This document shows, piece by piece, positions 1-8,055 of a DNA stretch of 64,000 nucleotides. The position numbers and the translations under genes were made by a program. Below the pieces are notes generated by a model that was not told the origin of the DNA, did not search any database, and saw nothing but the letters and a program-made list of their open reading frames with translations. The stretch is from Lachnospiraceae bacterium JLR.KK002. GTDB lineage: Bacteria; Bacillota; Clostridia; Lachnospirales; Lachnospiraceae. Numbering within the stretch: the first letter of the stretch is position 1; each line of letters starts with the position of its first letter. The stretch spans positions 3,184,501 to 3,248,500 of the forward strand of contig JAYMNP010000001.1 of NCBI GenBank assembly GCA_036941025.1. Reading direction: 5' to 3'.

Positions 1-190
1 ATGCCATACGAAGAGGCTTGGCAACATTGCCCGTATCACTTGGAAACAGCTTGGCATATTTTACTTCAAACTCGTCCCATGGGATGCGGTCAGCCAGTTT
101 GATCCAACGGTTATCCGGATTCATGTGGAGTCCCATAGGCTGGTTGAAATCGAGGAATGAATGCTGTAACTTGTCAATCGGTTTGTACAT
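1..190 (-). CDS. IS transposase, N-terminal part (runs off window edge)
   Basis: The first 63 residues of a transposase are readable on the minus strand; the rest lies left of the window. The N-terminus starts MYKPIDKLQHSFLDF and continues with the pattern ENRW-like NPDNRWIKLADRIPWDEFE and GNVAKPLRMA, which is the hallmark of the InsH-type N-terminal domain (DUF772) of IS5/IS1182-like transposases. The ATG at 190 is preceded by an AAAGGAGC ribosome-binding site at a good distance. A -10-like TACAAT lies upstream near 255-260. The gene sits inside the sigma-factor gene that follows on the same strand, so this is the promoter-proximal end of an inserted IS copy. Family assignment is from recalled motif patterns, not a search. 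Confidence 0.8.
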   Translation of the reverse strand, partial: MYKPIDKLQHSFLDFNQPMGLHMNPDNRWIKLADRIPWDEFEVKYAKLFPSDTGNVAKPLRMA

Positions 191-321
191 TGTTTTAGCT
201 CCTTTATACTCAAAATCTGTAAAAAACTGCAAGAAAAACGATTTGTTTTCGTCAAAATCCTTGCAATTATTGTACCAGAAAACGGGGCAAAAGTCAGTAA
301 AATCAAGTGTTTGCAACCTAA

Positions 322-516
322 TCAGCAGACACTAATTATCCGGTCCACATACTGTATCAGTAACACAAAGGTTTCATGCACCATATCTTCCGCATCGGAA
401 GGATTGTGCAGAATGCTGTTTGCCATTCGGAACATGTCGTCCCGGTACTTCTCATAAATTTTCGTAAAAAATTTCCTTTCTTCATCTGTTTCCAACAGAA
501 GCAGATATTGAAACAT
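322..516 (-). pseudogene. ECF-type RNA polymerase sigma factor, truncated by IS insertion
   Basis: Sixty-four codons are open. Residues 1-60 look like sigma-70 region 2 of an extracytoplasmic-function sigma factor (acidic N-terminus, FTKIYEKYRDDMFRMANSIL, then DAEDMVHETFVLLIQYVDRI). The reading then ends abruptly in ISVC and a stop, where a complete protein would go on through the rest of region 2 and region 4. The break lies at about 330-340 and the next thing on this strand is the IS transposase, so the IS has cut the gene; the missing 3' part may lie beyond the window. Start ATG 516 has a strong GGAGGGG site. No DNA-binding region 4 is left, so a working sigma factor is not expected from this fragment. 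Confidence 0.75.
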
Positions 517-717
517 ATCTCTCCCCTCCAGTAACTTCTTTTCTCTTTTGTGAATTTTAAAAGGTGCAAAATCTCTGCTGCTATCTTATATATAAACTTT
601 ACACATTGTTTTGCCCCTTTTCAATCCCCACGCCGGAAAATTTGAAGAATTAATTCCTGTATTCCGAGAATTCCGGTATTTTTTATAAAAAACAGGGTGA
701 GCAGGCATAATTATTTT

Positions 718-807
718 GTCGCGCCGAGTGCGGATTTATCCTAAGTGGTACCAGGCTTGCCCGGGGGATACTTTCACGCTTTAGCGTGACAGGGTCTTTC
801 CTGTAAG
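718..807. repeat. nested-palindrome element, chimeric copy
   Basis: Intergenic element starting GTCGCGCCGAGTGCGGATTT. Its left half matches the first module of the copy at 55208 (CCTAAG.GGTACCAGGCTTGCC), and its right half matches the second module (CTTTCACGCTTTAGCGTGAC...GGTCTTTCCTGTAAGA) found at 7940 and 55321. The left arm of the second module and the right arm of the first are absent, so the copy looks like a fusion of the two. It directly abuts the terminator of the flagellar operon. Confidence 0.75.
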
Positions 808-863
808 AAAAAAAATCCACGGGAATCAGGAGCTTACTGTCCCTGATTCCCATGGACTTTTTC
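808..863 (-). terminator. intrinsic terminator of the flagellar operon
   Basis: Read on the minus strand, CCATGGGAATCAGG pairs with CCTGATTCCCGTGG across a short loop and is followed by a run of eight T. It lies 67 bases after csrA and ends the flgM-to-csrA transcript. The other strand also ends in a T-rich tract, so the hairpin may act in both directions. The region 517-929 holds only this, the repeat element and the sigma-fragment leader. Confidence 0.85.
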
Positions 864-929
864 TTTTGCAATCAATCTCTGTTCTTCTGGCAGAAAAATG
901 GAAATACCATCCTTTCTGTGAACCTGTTC

Positions 930-1145
930 TTATAAAATACTCTTCAGGGCTGTCAGGCTGTCTGCTGAAGAAGCGGCCTCATTTTCTTTCTGTATCTGAA
1001 GATATACTTCTTTGCGATACACAGGAACTTCTTTCGGTGCATTGATTCCAACTTTCACCTGATCCCCCCGCAGTTCCAGGATACTGATTTCAATATCATT
1101 ATTTAAAATGATGGATTCTCCTTTTTTTCTGGTTAATGCCAGCAT
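930..1145 (-). CDS. csrA: carbon storage regulator CsrA
   Basis: CsrA is a small dimeric RNA-binding protein that blocks translation at GGA-containing leaders; in Gram-positive motile bacteria its main target is flagellin mRNA. The protein starts MLALTRKKGESIIL and carries the typical strand pattern EISILELRGDQVKVGINAPKE, 71 residues, normal for the family. I use the ATG at 1145 rather than the GTG nine bases upstream, because family members begin at this Met and the AAGGCGG site is better spaced for it. It starts one base after the fliW stop, so the two are translationally coupled. FliW binds and inhibits CsrA, and they form a partner switch with flagellin. Last gene of the operon. Confidence 0.95.
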   Translation of the reverse strand: MLALTRKKGESIILNNDIEISILELRGDQVKVGINAPKEVPVYRKEVYLQIQKENEAASSADSLTALKSIL

Positions 1146-1146
1146 C

Positions 1147-1611
1147 CTATTCACCCGCCTTTTCTTTTTTAGCCTTCAAAATCTCGTATATTGGGAATTT
1201 TACCGGAAAATCATCTTCTACAATGACCTGATGGGCTTTCCGTTCATCCGTATTGATTACAACAGGTGCTTTCAGATTCACACTCAGCAGTGTGATGTCT
1301 TCTTTGGCTGTGACAGTTACCAGTACGTAAGTATTTTCTGCGGTCAGGTTCCCCAGATGTTCCAGCGCCTCGTCCTCCACCTGAGGATTGTAATCCTCTT
1401 TCACCAGCAGCGGATCCATAACCGGGAGGGCAAATGCGGGCTCATCCAGAGACTGAAGCCAGGAAATTCCTTTGCGGGCCCCGTCCTCTCCTTCATCGTA
1501 AATCAGTGTGAATTTCTGGCAGTCCGGAAAACCGATAATGCCTTTTTCAAAAAAGATTATTTTCTCATCTTCTATATCTATCTCTCCGAATAATCGTGTC
1601 TCAATCTGCAT
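1147..1611 (-). CDS. fliW: flagellar assembly factor FliW
   Basis: FliW is a cytoplasmic protein that binds either flagellin or CsrA. When flagellin has been exported FliW is freed and inhibits CsrA, tying flagellin translation to assembly. The 154-residue protein shows the family start MQIETRLFGEIDI, the segment FEKGIIGFPDCQKF and the central FALPVMDPLLVKEDYNPQV, all typical of FliW, at the usual family length. It lies between flgL and csrA with 12 and 1 bases of spacing, the classical flgL-fliW-csrA order of Bacillus and Clostridia. Confidence 0.95.
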   Translation of the reverse strand: MQIETRLFGEIDIEDEKIIFFEKGIIGFPDCQKFTLIYDEGEDGARKGISWLQSLDEPAFALPVMDPLLVKEDYNPQVEDEALEHLGNLTAENTYVLVTVTAKEDITLLSVNLKAPVVINTDERKAHQVIVEDDFPVKFPIYEILKAKKEKAGE

Positions 1612-1623
1612 AGCTTCCTCCTG

Positions 1624-3153
1624 TTACAGATAATTCAGCAGTGTCTGGCCGTTTGCTTTGGCAGACGCCTGCAGGGACGCCTGATATGCGTTATAGGCCG
1701 CTGTATATTCGATGATGATGTCTGAAAGTTCCATATCTTCATTTCTGGATTTCAGCTGCTCAAAAGTCGTCTGCTGGTTAGCCATCCTGTTTTCCGTAAG
1801 ATTCAGACGTCCTTCCCGGCTGCCCATATCTGTTCTGGCAAGTTTCACCTGATCCAGATACCCCTGAAATTTCGTTATTCCTCTTGCATAAAGTTTCTGC
1901 ATATTCTCGTCTGCATAAACCGCTTCTTTTTCCGCTGCTTCCAGCCACTGACCCAGTGCCTCCTGAGAAGCAGGGTCGGAATACTGCTGCTGCGTCTGCA
2001 TTTCTTTAATCTTCTCTACTTTATCATGGGCTGCAATGGCTGCCTGAACCGCATTGGTCAGATCATCCACATCTCGCCCGATGGAAGCGTCAAGGACATC
2101 ACTGGCCTGTGTATTGATGGTCAGCTCCTGACCGAATGCAATTGTAAATTTAATTTCCTGATTTTCTTTTACATAAGTAATCTCATTTTTGGGATCTGTG
2201 GTGTTCTTACAGTCGAAATAATGCTCCGGTCTTACCTCGCCTTCCTTAAATCCCTGTTTGGTATAGGTGACGCTCAGCTGGGCTTTTTCACTGCCCAGAA
2301 AATCTGCCACTCCTTTTCCCATTACCAGTTCTCCGGTTTCCTTGAAATAAATTACCTCTCCATACCCCACAGGATATCCATCTTTCACCCACTGATCATA
2401 GGTCATATCTGTGGTCACTGTGATGGGTCTTCCGTCATCATCGTAACCTGTTCCTTCCAGCTCCTGTACATTTCCATCTGCATCAATATATTTGATATCC
2501 CCTGCCTCAATGTCTCCCAGTCCCTCATAAGACAGACGGATTCTATTAATCACATGTTCCTCCGGCATATCACCGAGGGCTACGCCTGTCAGAACTTCTG
2601 CAGAAGAATTGGGCACTTTCACCTCATTGCTGTAGAAACGCTTTTCCTCAATATCTTCAAAAGATACAGGCTCTGTAATCTCATAGGAAGTATCTTTTTC
2701 TTCTTTCAGGAAAGTGAGCTTGCTGTTGGTCTTATAGCCGGTAAATACACTTCTTCCGGCGCAGTCTGTGTTGCCTTCCGCATACACCTGATAACGGAGA
2801 GACTGCATATCTTTCAGAATGGCTGCGCGGTCTTCCTGGGTTTTCACATCTGTGGAACCGTCCACACATTTCTCATAAACATTCCGAAGAATTTCTTCCA
2901 TATTATCAAGGGCTCCTTCGGTTACCTCGAACCAGGATTTGGCATCCGGTATATTTCTCTCATAATACTGATTCAGCTCACTCAGATTACTGCGCAGGCG
3001 CAGGGCCCGAACTGCAATAATAGGATCGTCAGAAGGCCGGATAATCTTTTTCTGAGTGGTCATCTGAGTATTCAGTGTATCCACGTTTACTTTATTACTG
3101 TTAATGTTAGTCATGCTGTTTCTGCTGATCATGCTGTTAGTTACACGCATCAT
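1624..3153 (-). CDS. flgL: flagellar hook-filament junction protein FlgL (HAP3)
   Basis: FlgL forms the second junction zone between hook and filament after FlgK. The protein (509 residues) begins MMRVTNSMISRNSM with a flagellin-like N-terminal coiled coil and the conserved IIRPSDDPIIAVRALRLRS segment; it ends with a flagellin-like C-terminal helix (DIIIEYTAAYNAYQASLQAS). A middle section of about 250 residues is an inserted variable domain, making it longer than the roughly 300-residue B. subtilis protein. A TTG nine bases upstream is only two bases from the AAGGAGG site, so the first ATG (3153) is preferred. It follows the second flgK by 15 bases in the operon. Confidence 0.93.
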   Translation of the reverse strand: MMRVTNSMISRNSMTNINSNKVNVDTLNTQMTTQKKIIRPSDDPIIAVRALRLRSNLSELNQYYERNIPDAKSWFEVTEGALDNMEEILRNVYEKCVDGSTDVKTQEDRAAILKDMQSLRYQVYAEGNTDCAGRSVFTGYKTNSKLTFLKEEKDTSYEITEPVSFEDIEEKRFYSNEVKVPNSSAEVLTGVALGDMPEEHVINRIRLSYEGLGDIEAGDIKYIDADGNVQELEGTGYDDDGRPITVTTDMTYDQWVKDGYPVGYGEVIYFKETGELVMGKGVADFLGSEKAQLSVTYTKQGFKEGEVRPEHYFDCKNTTDPKNEITYVKENQEIKFTIAFGQELTINTQASDVLDASIGRDVDDLTNAVQAAIAAHDKVEKIKEMQTQQQYSDPASQEALGQWLEAAEKEAVYADENMQKLYARGITKFQGYLDQVKLARTDMGSREGRLNLTENRMANQQTTFEQLKSRNEDMELSDIIIEYTAAYNAYQASLQASAKANGQTLLNYL

Positions 3154-3168
3154 AATTATCAAACCTCC

Positions 3169-5019
3169 TTACACACCGGTTTCCAGAATCAGACGGTCAT
3201 ACATCTCTGACATGGTCTGAATCATCCTGGAGGCCAGATTATAGGAATTCTGGAATTTTAACATATCCAGAGCCTCCTCATCTTCATCCACACCGGAAAT
3301 AGACATACGTTTCTGCAGAATTGTCTCACCAATATTTTCATAATTTTTCAGTAAAGTTTTCGCTTTCTGGGTATCTACGGTATTGTCACTGATCAGGCAG
3401 GCCAGAAACTGATCTGCTCCCACGCCGCGGAAAACCTTGACATCTTTTTTCAGTTTCAGCATCTCCACCACAATATCCTGAGTCGCCACGTTATCCGGCA
3501 TGTCGGGTTTATTCATGGTTACCAGGAAATTGGGGTCATGCTCCAGGTCGTAGGCCACTTTAATATTTGCGGCAGTCAGCATATAATAATAATTTCCCGT
3601 AGAGGTCATGCTGTCTGTTTTATCAAGATCAAAATCAGCAAAATTATACTCTGAACCATCCGCAGGGTTCTCTGCCACAAAGAAGGAAATACCGTCATTC
3701 CCCTTCAGGTCAACCCCTGATTTGTGCAGTTCGTTAAACTGTTTTGCAAATTCCCTCAGAAAACTGTTGCACTGAGCCTGATAATAAGGTACACCCATGG
3801 CGTCAATATCTCCGCCAATTACTGCAGTCCGTTCCAGTAAATCCTGTTCCGTCTCTGCGCTCATGGTGTCTATTTTCAGGTCAAACACATAGGTCTGGGT
3901 TTCCGAATCATAGGAAAATCCCGTATAAGCGAAATCCCTGTTATTAATTGTAATGATTCCCTCGGAATCCATGGTCATCTGATTAACACTGGTGATACTG
4001 GGATTTTTGATGGTAACCTGATAATGTCTGTCATCGCCGGTGCCAACCATATTCAGAGACTGTACCCTTCCCTGAAATGCTTCATTATTATTGCCGTCCC
4101 GGACATCAAACAGACCTTTCAGCCTTCCGGTACAGGTTCTTCCTGAAGCGTTAAAGGGCACATTATTCCTGGTCCAGTAAATGTCGTACAGCCCTTCTGC
4201 ATCTGAGGCATTGACCTTATAATCCCTGGCCCTGCATTCCAGCGTATTGTATTCAAAGTTCTCCACCAGCGTCTGTCCGTTGATTTTCACAATGTAGTTG
4301 GTTCCTCCGGTATACATATCCGGATAATTGCTGTTGCTTACTTTGGACTCGGTCACTTCCACCGGTACCAGTTCGGAAAGCTGATCTATCAGAACCGCGC
4401 GCTGGTCGCGCAGATCATTGGCATTGGTGCCCTGCTGCTCGATAATATTAATCTGACGGTTCAACATGGAAATTTTCTGGCCGATAGCATTAATCTGCGC
4501 TACCTGTGTGGCAATTTCCTGATTAACATCTTCCTGAATGCGAATCAGTCCCACATTCATGCTGGTAAAGAAATTAGTAAAATTCTGGCATTTGCTGATA
4601 AATGCTTTTCTGGCGTCCAGACTTTCTGCGTTTTTTTTCACATCATCCAATGCGTCAAACATTTCATTCAGAATAGAACCAAAGCCTTTGACAGCATCCT
4701 CATCTTCCAGAAAATTCTCTATCTGCTGCGCTCCATATAACTGAGCGTCAAACATCCCGATTTTGGCATTGTTTTCCCAGTATTTCACGTCATAATAAAA
4801 ATCACGTTTCTGTATAATTTCCGTAGTGCAGACTCCGCTGCCCGCCATGCCGTAGCGCTGATGGGTACGAAGGGCCTCTGCAGCCACACGCACAGCTTCC
4901 TGTCTGGTATAACCTTTCGTGTGCACATTGGAAATGTTGTTGGCAACCGTGTTGGTGGCCACATGAAATGTATTTAAAGCGGAACCCGCTATGGTCAGTC
5001 CAAAAAATGTTGATGGCAT
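3169..5019 (-). CDS. flgK: flagellar hook-associated protein FlgK, copy 2
   Basis: FlgK is the first hook-filament junction protein. This 616-residue protein has the N-terminal flagellar rod/hook motif (TFHVATNTVANNISNVHTKGYTRQ in shortened form: ANNISNVHTKGYTRQE), a long coiled coil around residues 150-220, and the C-terminal helix ending LKFQNSYNLASRMIQTMSEMYDRLI. It sits directly between a second flgK-like gene (13 bases away) and flgL. The two FlgK proteins are clearly different in sequence and length (616 and 566), so this is an old duplication rather than a recent copy. Two FlgK subtypes could give a mixed junction or serve different filaments; this is inference. Confidence 0.9.
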   Translation of the reverse strand: MPSTFFGLTIAGSALNTFHVATNTVANNISNVHTKGYTRQEAVRVAAEALRTHQRYGMAGSGVCTTEIIQKRDFYYDVKYWENNAKIGMFDAQLYGAQQIENFLEDEDAVKGFGSILNEMFDALDDVKKNAESLDARKAFISKCQNFTNFFTSMNVGLIRIQEDVNQEIATQVAQINAIGQKISMLNRQINIIEQQGTNANDLRDQRAVLIDQLSELVPVEVTESKVSNSNYPDMYTGGTNYIVKINGQTLVENFEYNTLECRARDYKVNASDAEGLYDIYWTRNNVPFNASGRTCTGRLKGLFDVRDGNNNEAFQGRVQSLNMVGTGDDRHYQVTIKNPSITSVNQMTMDSEGIITINNRDFAYTGFSYDSETQTYVFDLKIDTMSAETEQDLLERTAVIGGDIDAMGVPYYQAQCNSFLREFAKQFNELHKSGVDLKGNDGISFFVAENPADGSEYNFADFDLDKTDSMTSTGNYYYMLTAANIKVAYDLEHDPNFLVTMNKPDMPDNVATQDIVVEMLKLKKDVKVFRGVGADQFLACLISDNTVDTQKAKTLLKNYENIGETILQKRMSISGVDEDEEALDMLKFQNSYNLASRMIQTMSEMYDRLILETGV

Positions 5020-5032
5020 ATTTTCCCTCCTG

Positions 5033-6733
5033 TTACAGTCTGGTCACAAGGTGTTCCAGCATTTCAGAAATCACGTTGATAAACCGGCTGGCTGCATTGT
5101 AAGCACTCTGATATTTAATCATATTCTGAAGTTCTTCATCAGAAGATACGCCAAATACCTGCTGTCTGCTGTTCTCAATAGAAGCCACCTCAGCCTCCAG
5201 GTCTTCGGCCATTGACTTGTAAACATTGCCGTTTGTGCCGATATCAACAATCATTTTCTTGTAATATTCTTTAAAATTACAGGGATTGGTATCATTGGGA
5301 TTACTGATATATTTCTTGGCTTCCCAGATATCCACAAGCTGCTGAGCCATATCCCAGGCAGGAGTCCCATCCGGATTCAGATGAGGCATTCCGGACTCTG
5401 TCTCCAGTAAATCCGGATTCACGTCAACGTTCTGAATGGTATACATTTTAAAGGTATCGGGTGAATCTTCTTCATTGTACACATAGTAAATGTTGGGCGG
5501 AACCTGATTATCTGCAACTTCTCTGTAACGGTCACAGCCCCGTCTTACAAACAGTTCTCTGCCGGGCTTCTGTCCGTCTGCCCCCAGGCATCCTTTATCT
5601 TCATCCCAGACACGGACATTATTGTACGGCGTACCGTCCGCCCCTGTAAATGATATGGTTTTAGTGGGACTGAGCACATCATTAACGGCTGTAATCACTT
5701 CATGAATAAACTGGTCAAATTCAGCTTCTGCCGAAAGCATAACAGACATGCCGGCTCCGTCATTGTATTCGTCTGCAGAAAGTCCGGCAATATCACGGTA
5801 AGTAGCAAATCTGTCTCCTCTGCTGAGTACAAGGGCTTTCAGTTCTCCGATATCTGAATTCAATTCCGGAGCAATATCCACATCAAAGTCAAACACATCC
5901 GCATATTTTCCTCTGCTCAGATCCGACAACCGGGGCCAGTAGGGCGTTACAAAACCTGTCACATCATCCTGCCGAATACCAATTTCAAATACATGGACTT
6001 CATCCAGAAATTCCACATTTTCCAGCCGGACTCTGACTGCTCCGTTGGCATCTTCCCGAAATTCCACTTTGGCCAGGGAGGAAAGTTCGTCCAGCGCATT
6101 ATCACGCTCATCCCGCAGGGTCATGGCTGTCTCCACACCGCCGGATTCGATTCTCATAATCTCTTTATTCAGATTCTGAATGGTATGGCCCAGTTCATTG
6201 ATACGGTCAACACCTTCCCGGATCTTAATATTAATCCGCTTCTGGTATTCCTTCATATTCTGATAAACACCCTGCGCTCTTTCAATAAACAGGGTTGCGT
6301 TTTTAACCACCAGGTTCTGGTTTACTTCTGTATTGGGACCTTTGCTCAGCTCTGCAAAAGATTCCCAGAATTCTTCCAGCTGAGTCTGAAACTGCTCTCC
6401 TTCCAGTTCCTGGAAAATATTTTCCACGTCCTGTACAGCCAGGTAATTTGTCTCATAAAAAGACTGACGACCATTCTCCGTGCGGTAATATCTGTCCAGG
6501 AAATAATCTCTGGTATGTATCACATCGGCAATCGCCAGTCCAAGTCCCGCCTGCTGTTTACTGATGGCAGCACTCTGAAAGGTTACATAATCTCTGTCTG
6601 CAAATAATACCTGCTGCCTCACATATCCTTTGGTATCTGCATTTGCAAGGTTATTGGCTGTAGTATTCAGCGCATTCTGACTGTTCTGCAGCCCGGATGC
6701 ACCGATATACAAACTTCCCATTCCATTTGCCAT
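5033..6733 (-). CDS. flgK: flagellar hook-associated protein FlgK, copy 1
   Basis: First of two adjacent FlgK-type genes. The N-terminus MANGMGSLYIGASGLQNSQN leads into NTTANNLANADTKGYVRQQV, the signature shared by FlgK, FlgE and rod proteins. A FlgK-type coiled coil follows (KIREGVDRINELGHTIQNLNKEI, quoted here only as its position, about residues 170-195), and the C-terminus ends MIKYQSAYNAASRFINVISEMLEHLV. At 566 residues it fits FlgK. FlgN, its export chaperone, is encoded 83 bases upstream. The start ATG at 6733 has a GAAGGAGAAAGC site. Confidence 0.9.
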   Translation of the reverse strand: MANGMGSLYIGASGLQNSQNALNTTANNLANADTKGYVRQQVLFADRDYVTFQSAAISKQQAGLGLAIADVIHTRDYFLDRYYRTENGRQSFYETNYLAVQDVENIFQELEGEQFQTQLEEFWESFAELSKGPNTEVNQNLVVKNATLFIERAQGVYQNMKEYQKRINIKIREGVDRINELGHTIQNLNKEIMRIESGGVETAMTLRDERDNALDELSSLAKVEFREDANGAVRVRLENVEFLDEVHVFEIGIRQDDVTGFVTPYWPRLSDLSRGKYADVFDFDVDIAPELNSDIGELKALVLSRGDRFATYRDIAGLSADEYNDGAGMSVMLSAEAEFDQFIHEVITAVNDVLSPTKTISFTGADGTPYNNVRVWDEDKGCLGADGQKPGRELFVRRGCDRYREVADNQVPPNIYYVYNEEDSPDTFKMYTIQNVDVNPDLLETESGMPHLNPDGTPAWDMAQQLVDIWEAKKYISNPNDTNPCNFKEYYKKMIVDIGTNGNVYKSMAEDLEAEVASIENSRQQVFGVSSDEELQNMIKYQSAYNAASRFINVISEMLEHLVTRL

Positions 6734-6816
6734 ATCTGCTTTCTCCTTCTATTTCCGCTTCCCTGCTGATTCTGCCTTCCCTGTTGTAATTCTGTTATAC
6801 ATATTCACCGACGCTC

Positions 6817-7329
6817 TCACTGCTTCGCGTCAAACCCGCTGCTTCCCAGCAGATCTCCGGTGTTATTGGCACGTTTGTCATAATTGGCAGTAGTGGGGGC
6901 CTGACGCATACTCTTAAACAGCGTCAGATCAAATTCAGTCATCTCAATGGCATGTTTCAGCAACGCTTCGTTCTGTGCATTGATATCCGCCATTTTCTCC
7001 AGTGTGGTACGCAGCTTCTCCTTCAGTTCCTTTAACTGTTGCTGCTCTTTCGGCTGTTTATTTAAAAAGGCTATCATATTAGTAATAGTCAGTTCTTCCG
7101 GCTTCTTACTAAGTACGATAGACATATCATTGACAACTTCTTCTCTTTTATTTTCCAGATTCTTAAGAACACTGGTCACTTCCTGTTCCCGGCTGGTAAT
7201 TTCTTCAAGAGCGGGGATATTCCCGTCAATAATAATCTGCCGTTTCTCCTGAGACAGTTCAGTCAGACGCTCATATTCCCCGTTCTCTTTCTCCAATATA
7301 CTGATAAAATCTTCCATTAAACTGGCCAC
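6817..7329 (-). CDS. flgN: flagellar export chaperone FlgN
   Basis: FlgN keeps FlgK and FlgL unfolded and delivers them to the flagellar export gate. The 170-residue product is almost wholly helical, with the heptad-rich pattern KRQIIIDGNIPALEEITSRE that is typical of FlgN and an otherwise low-complexity charged sequence. The start is a GTG at 7329 preceded by GAGG; an ATG five codons later is an alternative. Placement between flgM and flgK is the standard order and supports the call more than sequence similarity does, since the family is poorly conserved. Confidence 0.85.
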   Translation of the reverse strand: MASLMEDFISILEKENGEYERLTELSQEKRQIIIDGNIPALEEITSREQEVTSVLKNLENKREEVVNDMSIVLSKKPEELTITNMIAFLNKQPKEQQQLKELKEKLRTTLEKMADINAQNEALLKHAIEMTEFDLTLFKSMRQAPTTANYDKRANNTGDLLGSSGFDAKQ

Positions 7330-7344
7330 GTGAAAACCTCATTT

Positions 7345-7620
7345 CTAAAAATATGTTTCATATTTTTCCAGTAATTTAGCAGCAAAATCTCCTGTTTCCA
7401 CCTTGTAGTTTCCGGATGCAATACTGCTCTTCAACGCGGCAACCTTATCTTCTCTGATATCAGATGCTTCTGCCACTGCCTGTTTGGCAACCTGATAATC
7501 CCTGCCTGCCTGTGAAATCTCCACTTCATCTCTTCTGGAGACGGCTCCGCTGCCTTTAATTCTGGAAGCTCTCCCCGTATTAAAAACCTGGCCTATCTGA
7601 TTATATGCTTCTATACGCAT
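7345..7620 (-). CDS. flgM: anti-sigma-28 factor FlgM
   Basis: FlgM holds the flagellar sigma factor SigD/FliA inactive until the hook is finished and FlgM is exported. The 91-residue product has a disordered N-terminus and the conserved C-terminal sigma-binding region: RRDEVEISQAG, then REDKVAALKSSIASGNYKV and a terminal AAKLLEKY helix. It is the first gene of the operon and lies 78 bases downstream of a SigD-type promoter, so SigD drives its own inhibitor, as in B. subtilis. A GGGAGGAG ribosome site precedes the ATG. Confidence 0.93.
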   Translation of the reverse strand: MRIEAYNQIGQVFNTGRASRIKGSGAVSRRDEVEISQAGRDYQVAKQAVAEASDIREDKVAALKSSIASGNYKVETGDFAAKLLEKYETYF

Positions 7621-7697
7621 AAAGGCATCTCCTCCCTTTCTGTCTCTCTTTCTATACTGTTAGTATATCCAGCTGTCTGAATTGTTATCTAATTTAT

Positions 7698-7724
7698 TTA
7701 TCGGTTGTTTGGATAGAAACTTTA
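7698..7724 (-). promoter_or_regulatory. SigD (sigma-28) promoter of the flgM-csrA operon
   Basis: On the minus strand TAAA is followed by exactly 15 bases and then ACCGATAA; the SigD consensus is TAAA-N15-GCCGATAA, so only one position differs. It lies 78 bases upstream of flgM and explains the late-class timing of the operon. Confidence 0.88.
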
Positions 7725-7799
7725 GGAAATATTGGGCAACAATAAAAAGGAATCGCCTTAACTGCAATTTCCCTTATGCTTTGAAAGAATTTTTCCGCT

Positions 7800-7994
7800 T
7801 TCTCTGATACAGAACAAAGCGGACAGGTCCGCATCAGCTCCCTGAATCCCTCATTCATGAGGGACCTGGACGGTTTGCTGCGCCGAGTGCAGTCGCTTTA
7901 GCGACTAATACCTGTTGCACGAGTGCGCATATTACTTTTCTCTTATAGGAAGACACTTTCATGCTTTAGCGTGACAAGGTCTTTCCTATAAGAG
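7800..7994. repeat. compound palindrome cluster with nested-palindrome core
   Basis: A run of short hairpins: GCGGAC-GTCCGC near 7816, CCCTCA-TGAGGG near 7848, AGTCGC-GCGACT near 7890, then the core module at 7940-7994 (CTCTTATAGGAAGAC, inner TCATGCTTTAGCGTGA, GTCTTTCCTATAAGAG). The outer arms differ from the copy at 55321 by a matched C-to-T and G-to-A change, so pairing is kept. It shares the linkers CGCCGAGTGC and CACGAGTGCGCATATTA with the copy at 55208. It lies immediately after the terminator of the leucine-rich-repeat gene. Confidence 0.75.
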
Positions 7995-8000
7995 AACAAA

Positions 8001-8038
8001 GTGCTGCACATCTGCAATTAATCGCAGATGTGCAGCAC
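8001..8038 (-). terminator. terminator of the LRR surface-protein gene
   Basis: Perfect 15-bp stem GTGCTGCACATCTGC / GCAGATGTGCAGCAC with an 8-base loop, followed on the minus strand by a short T-rich stretch. It lies 17 bases after the stop of the gene at 8056. Confidence 0.8.
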
Positions 8039-8055
8039 CTATAAAATAAATATCC

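Noticed and set aside
683..871. A 62-codon minus-strand frame
   Set aside because: It covers the repeat element and the flagellar terminator; no ribosome site.
2026..3210. A 394-codon open frame on the plus strand
   Set aside because: Fully antisense to flgL, rich in His, Cys and Ile as expected of an antisense reading, with no start signal.
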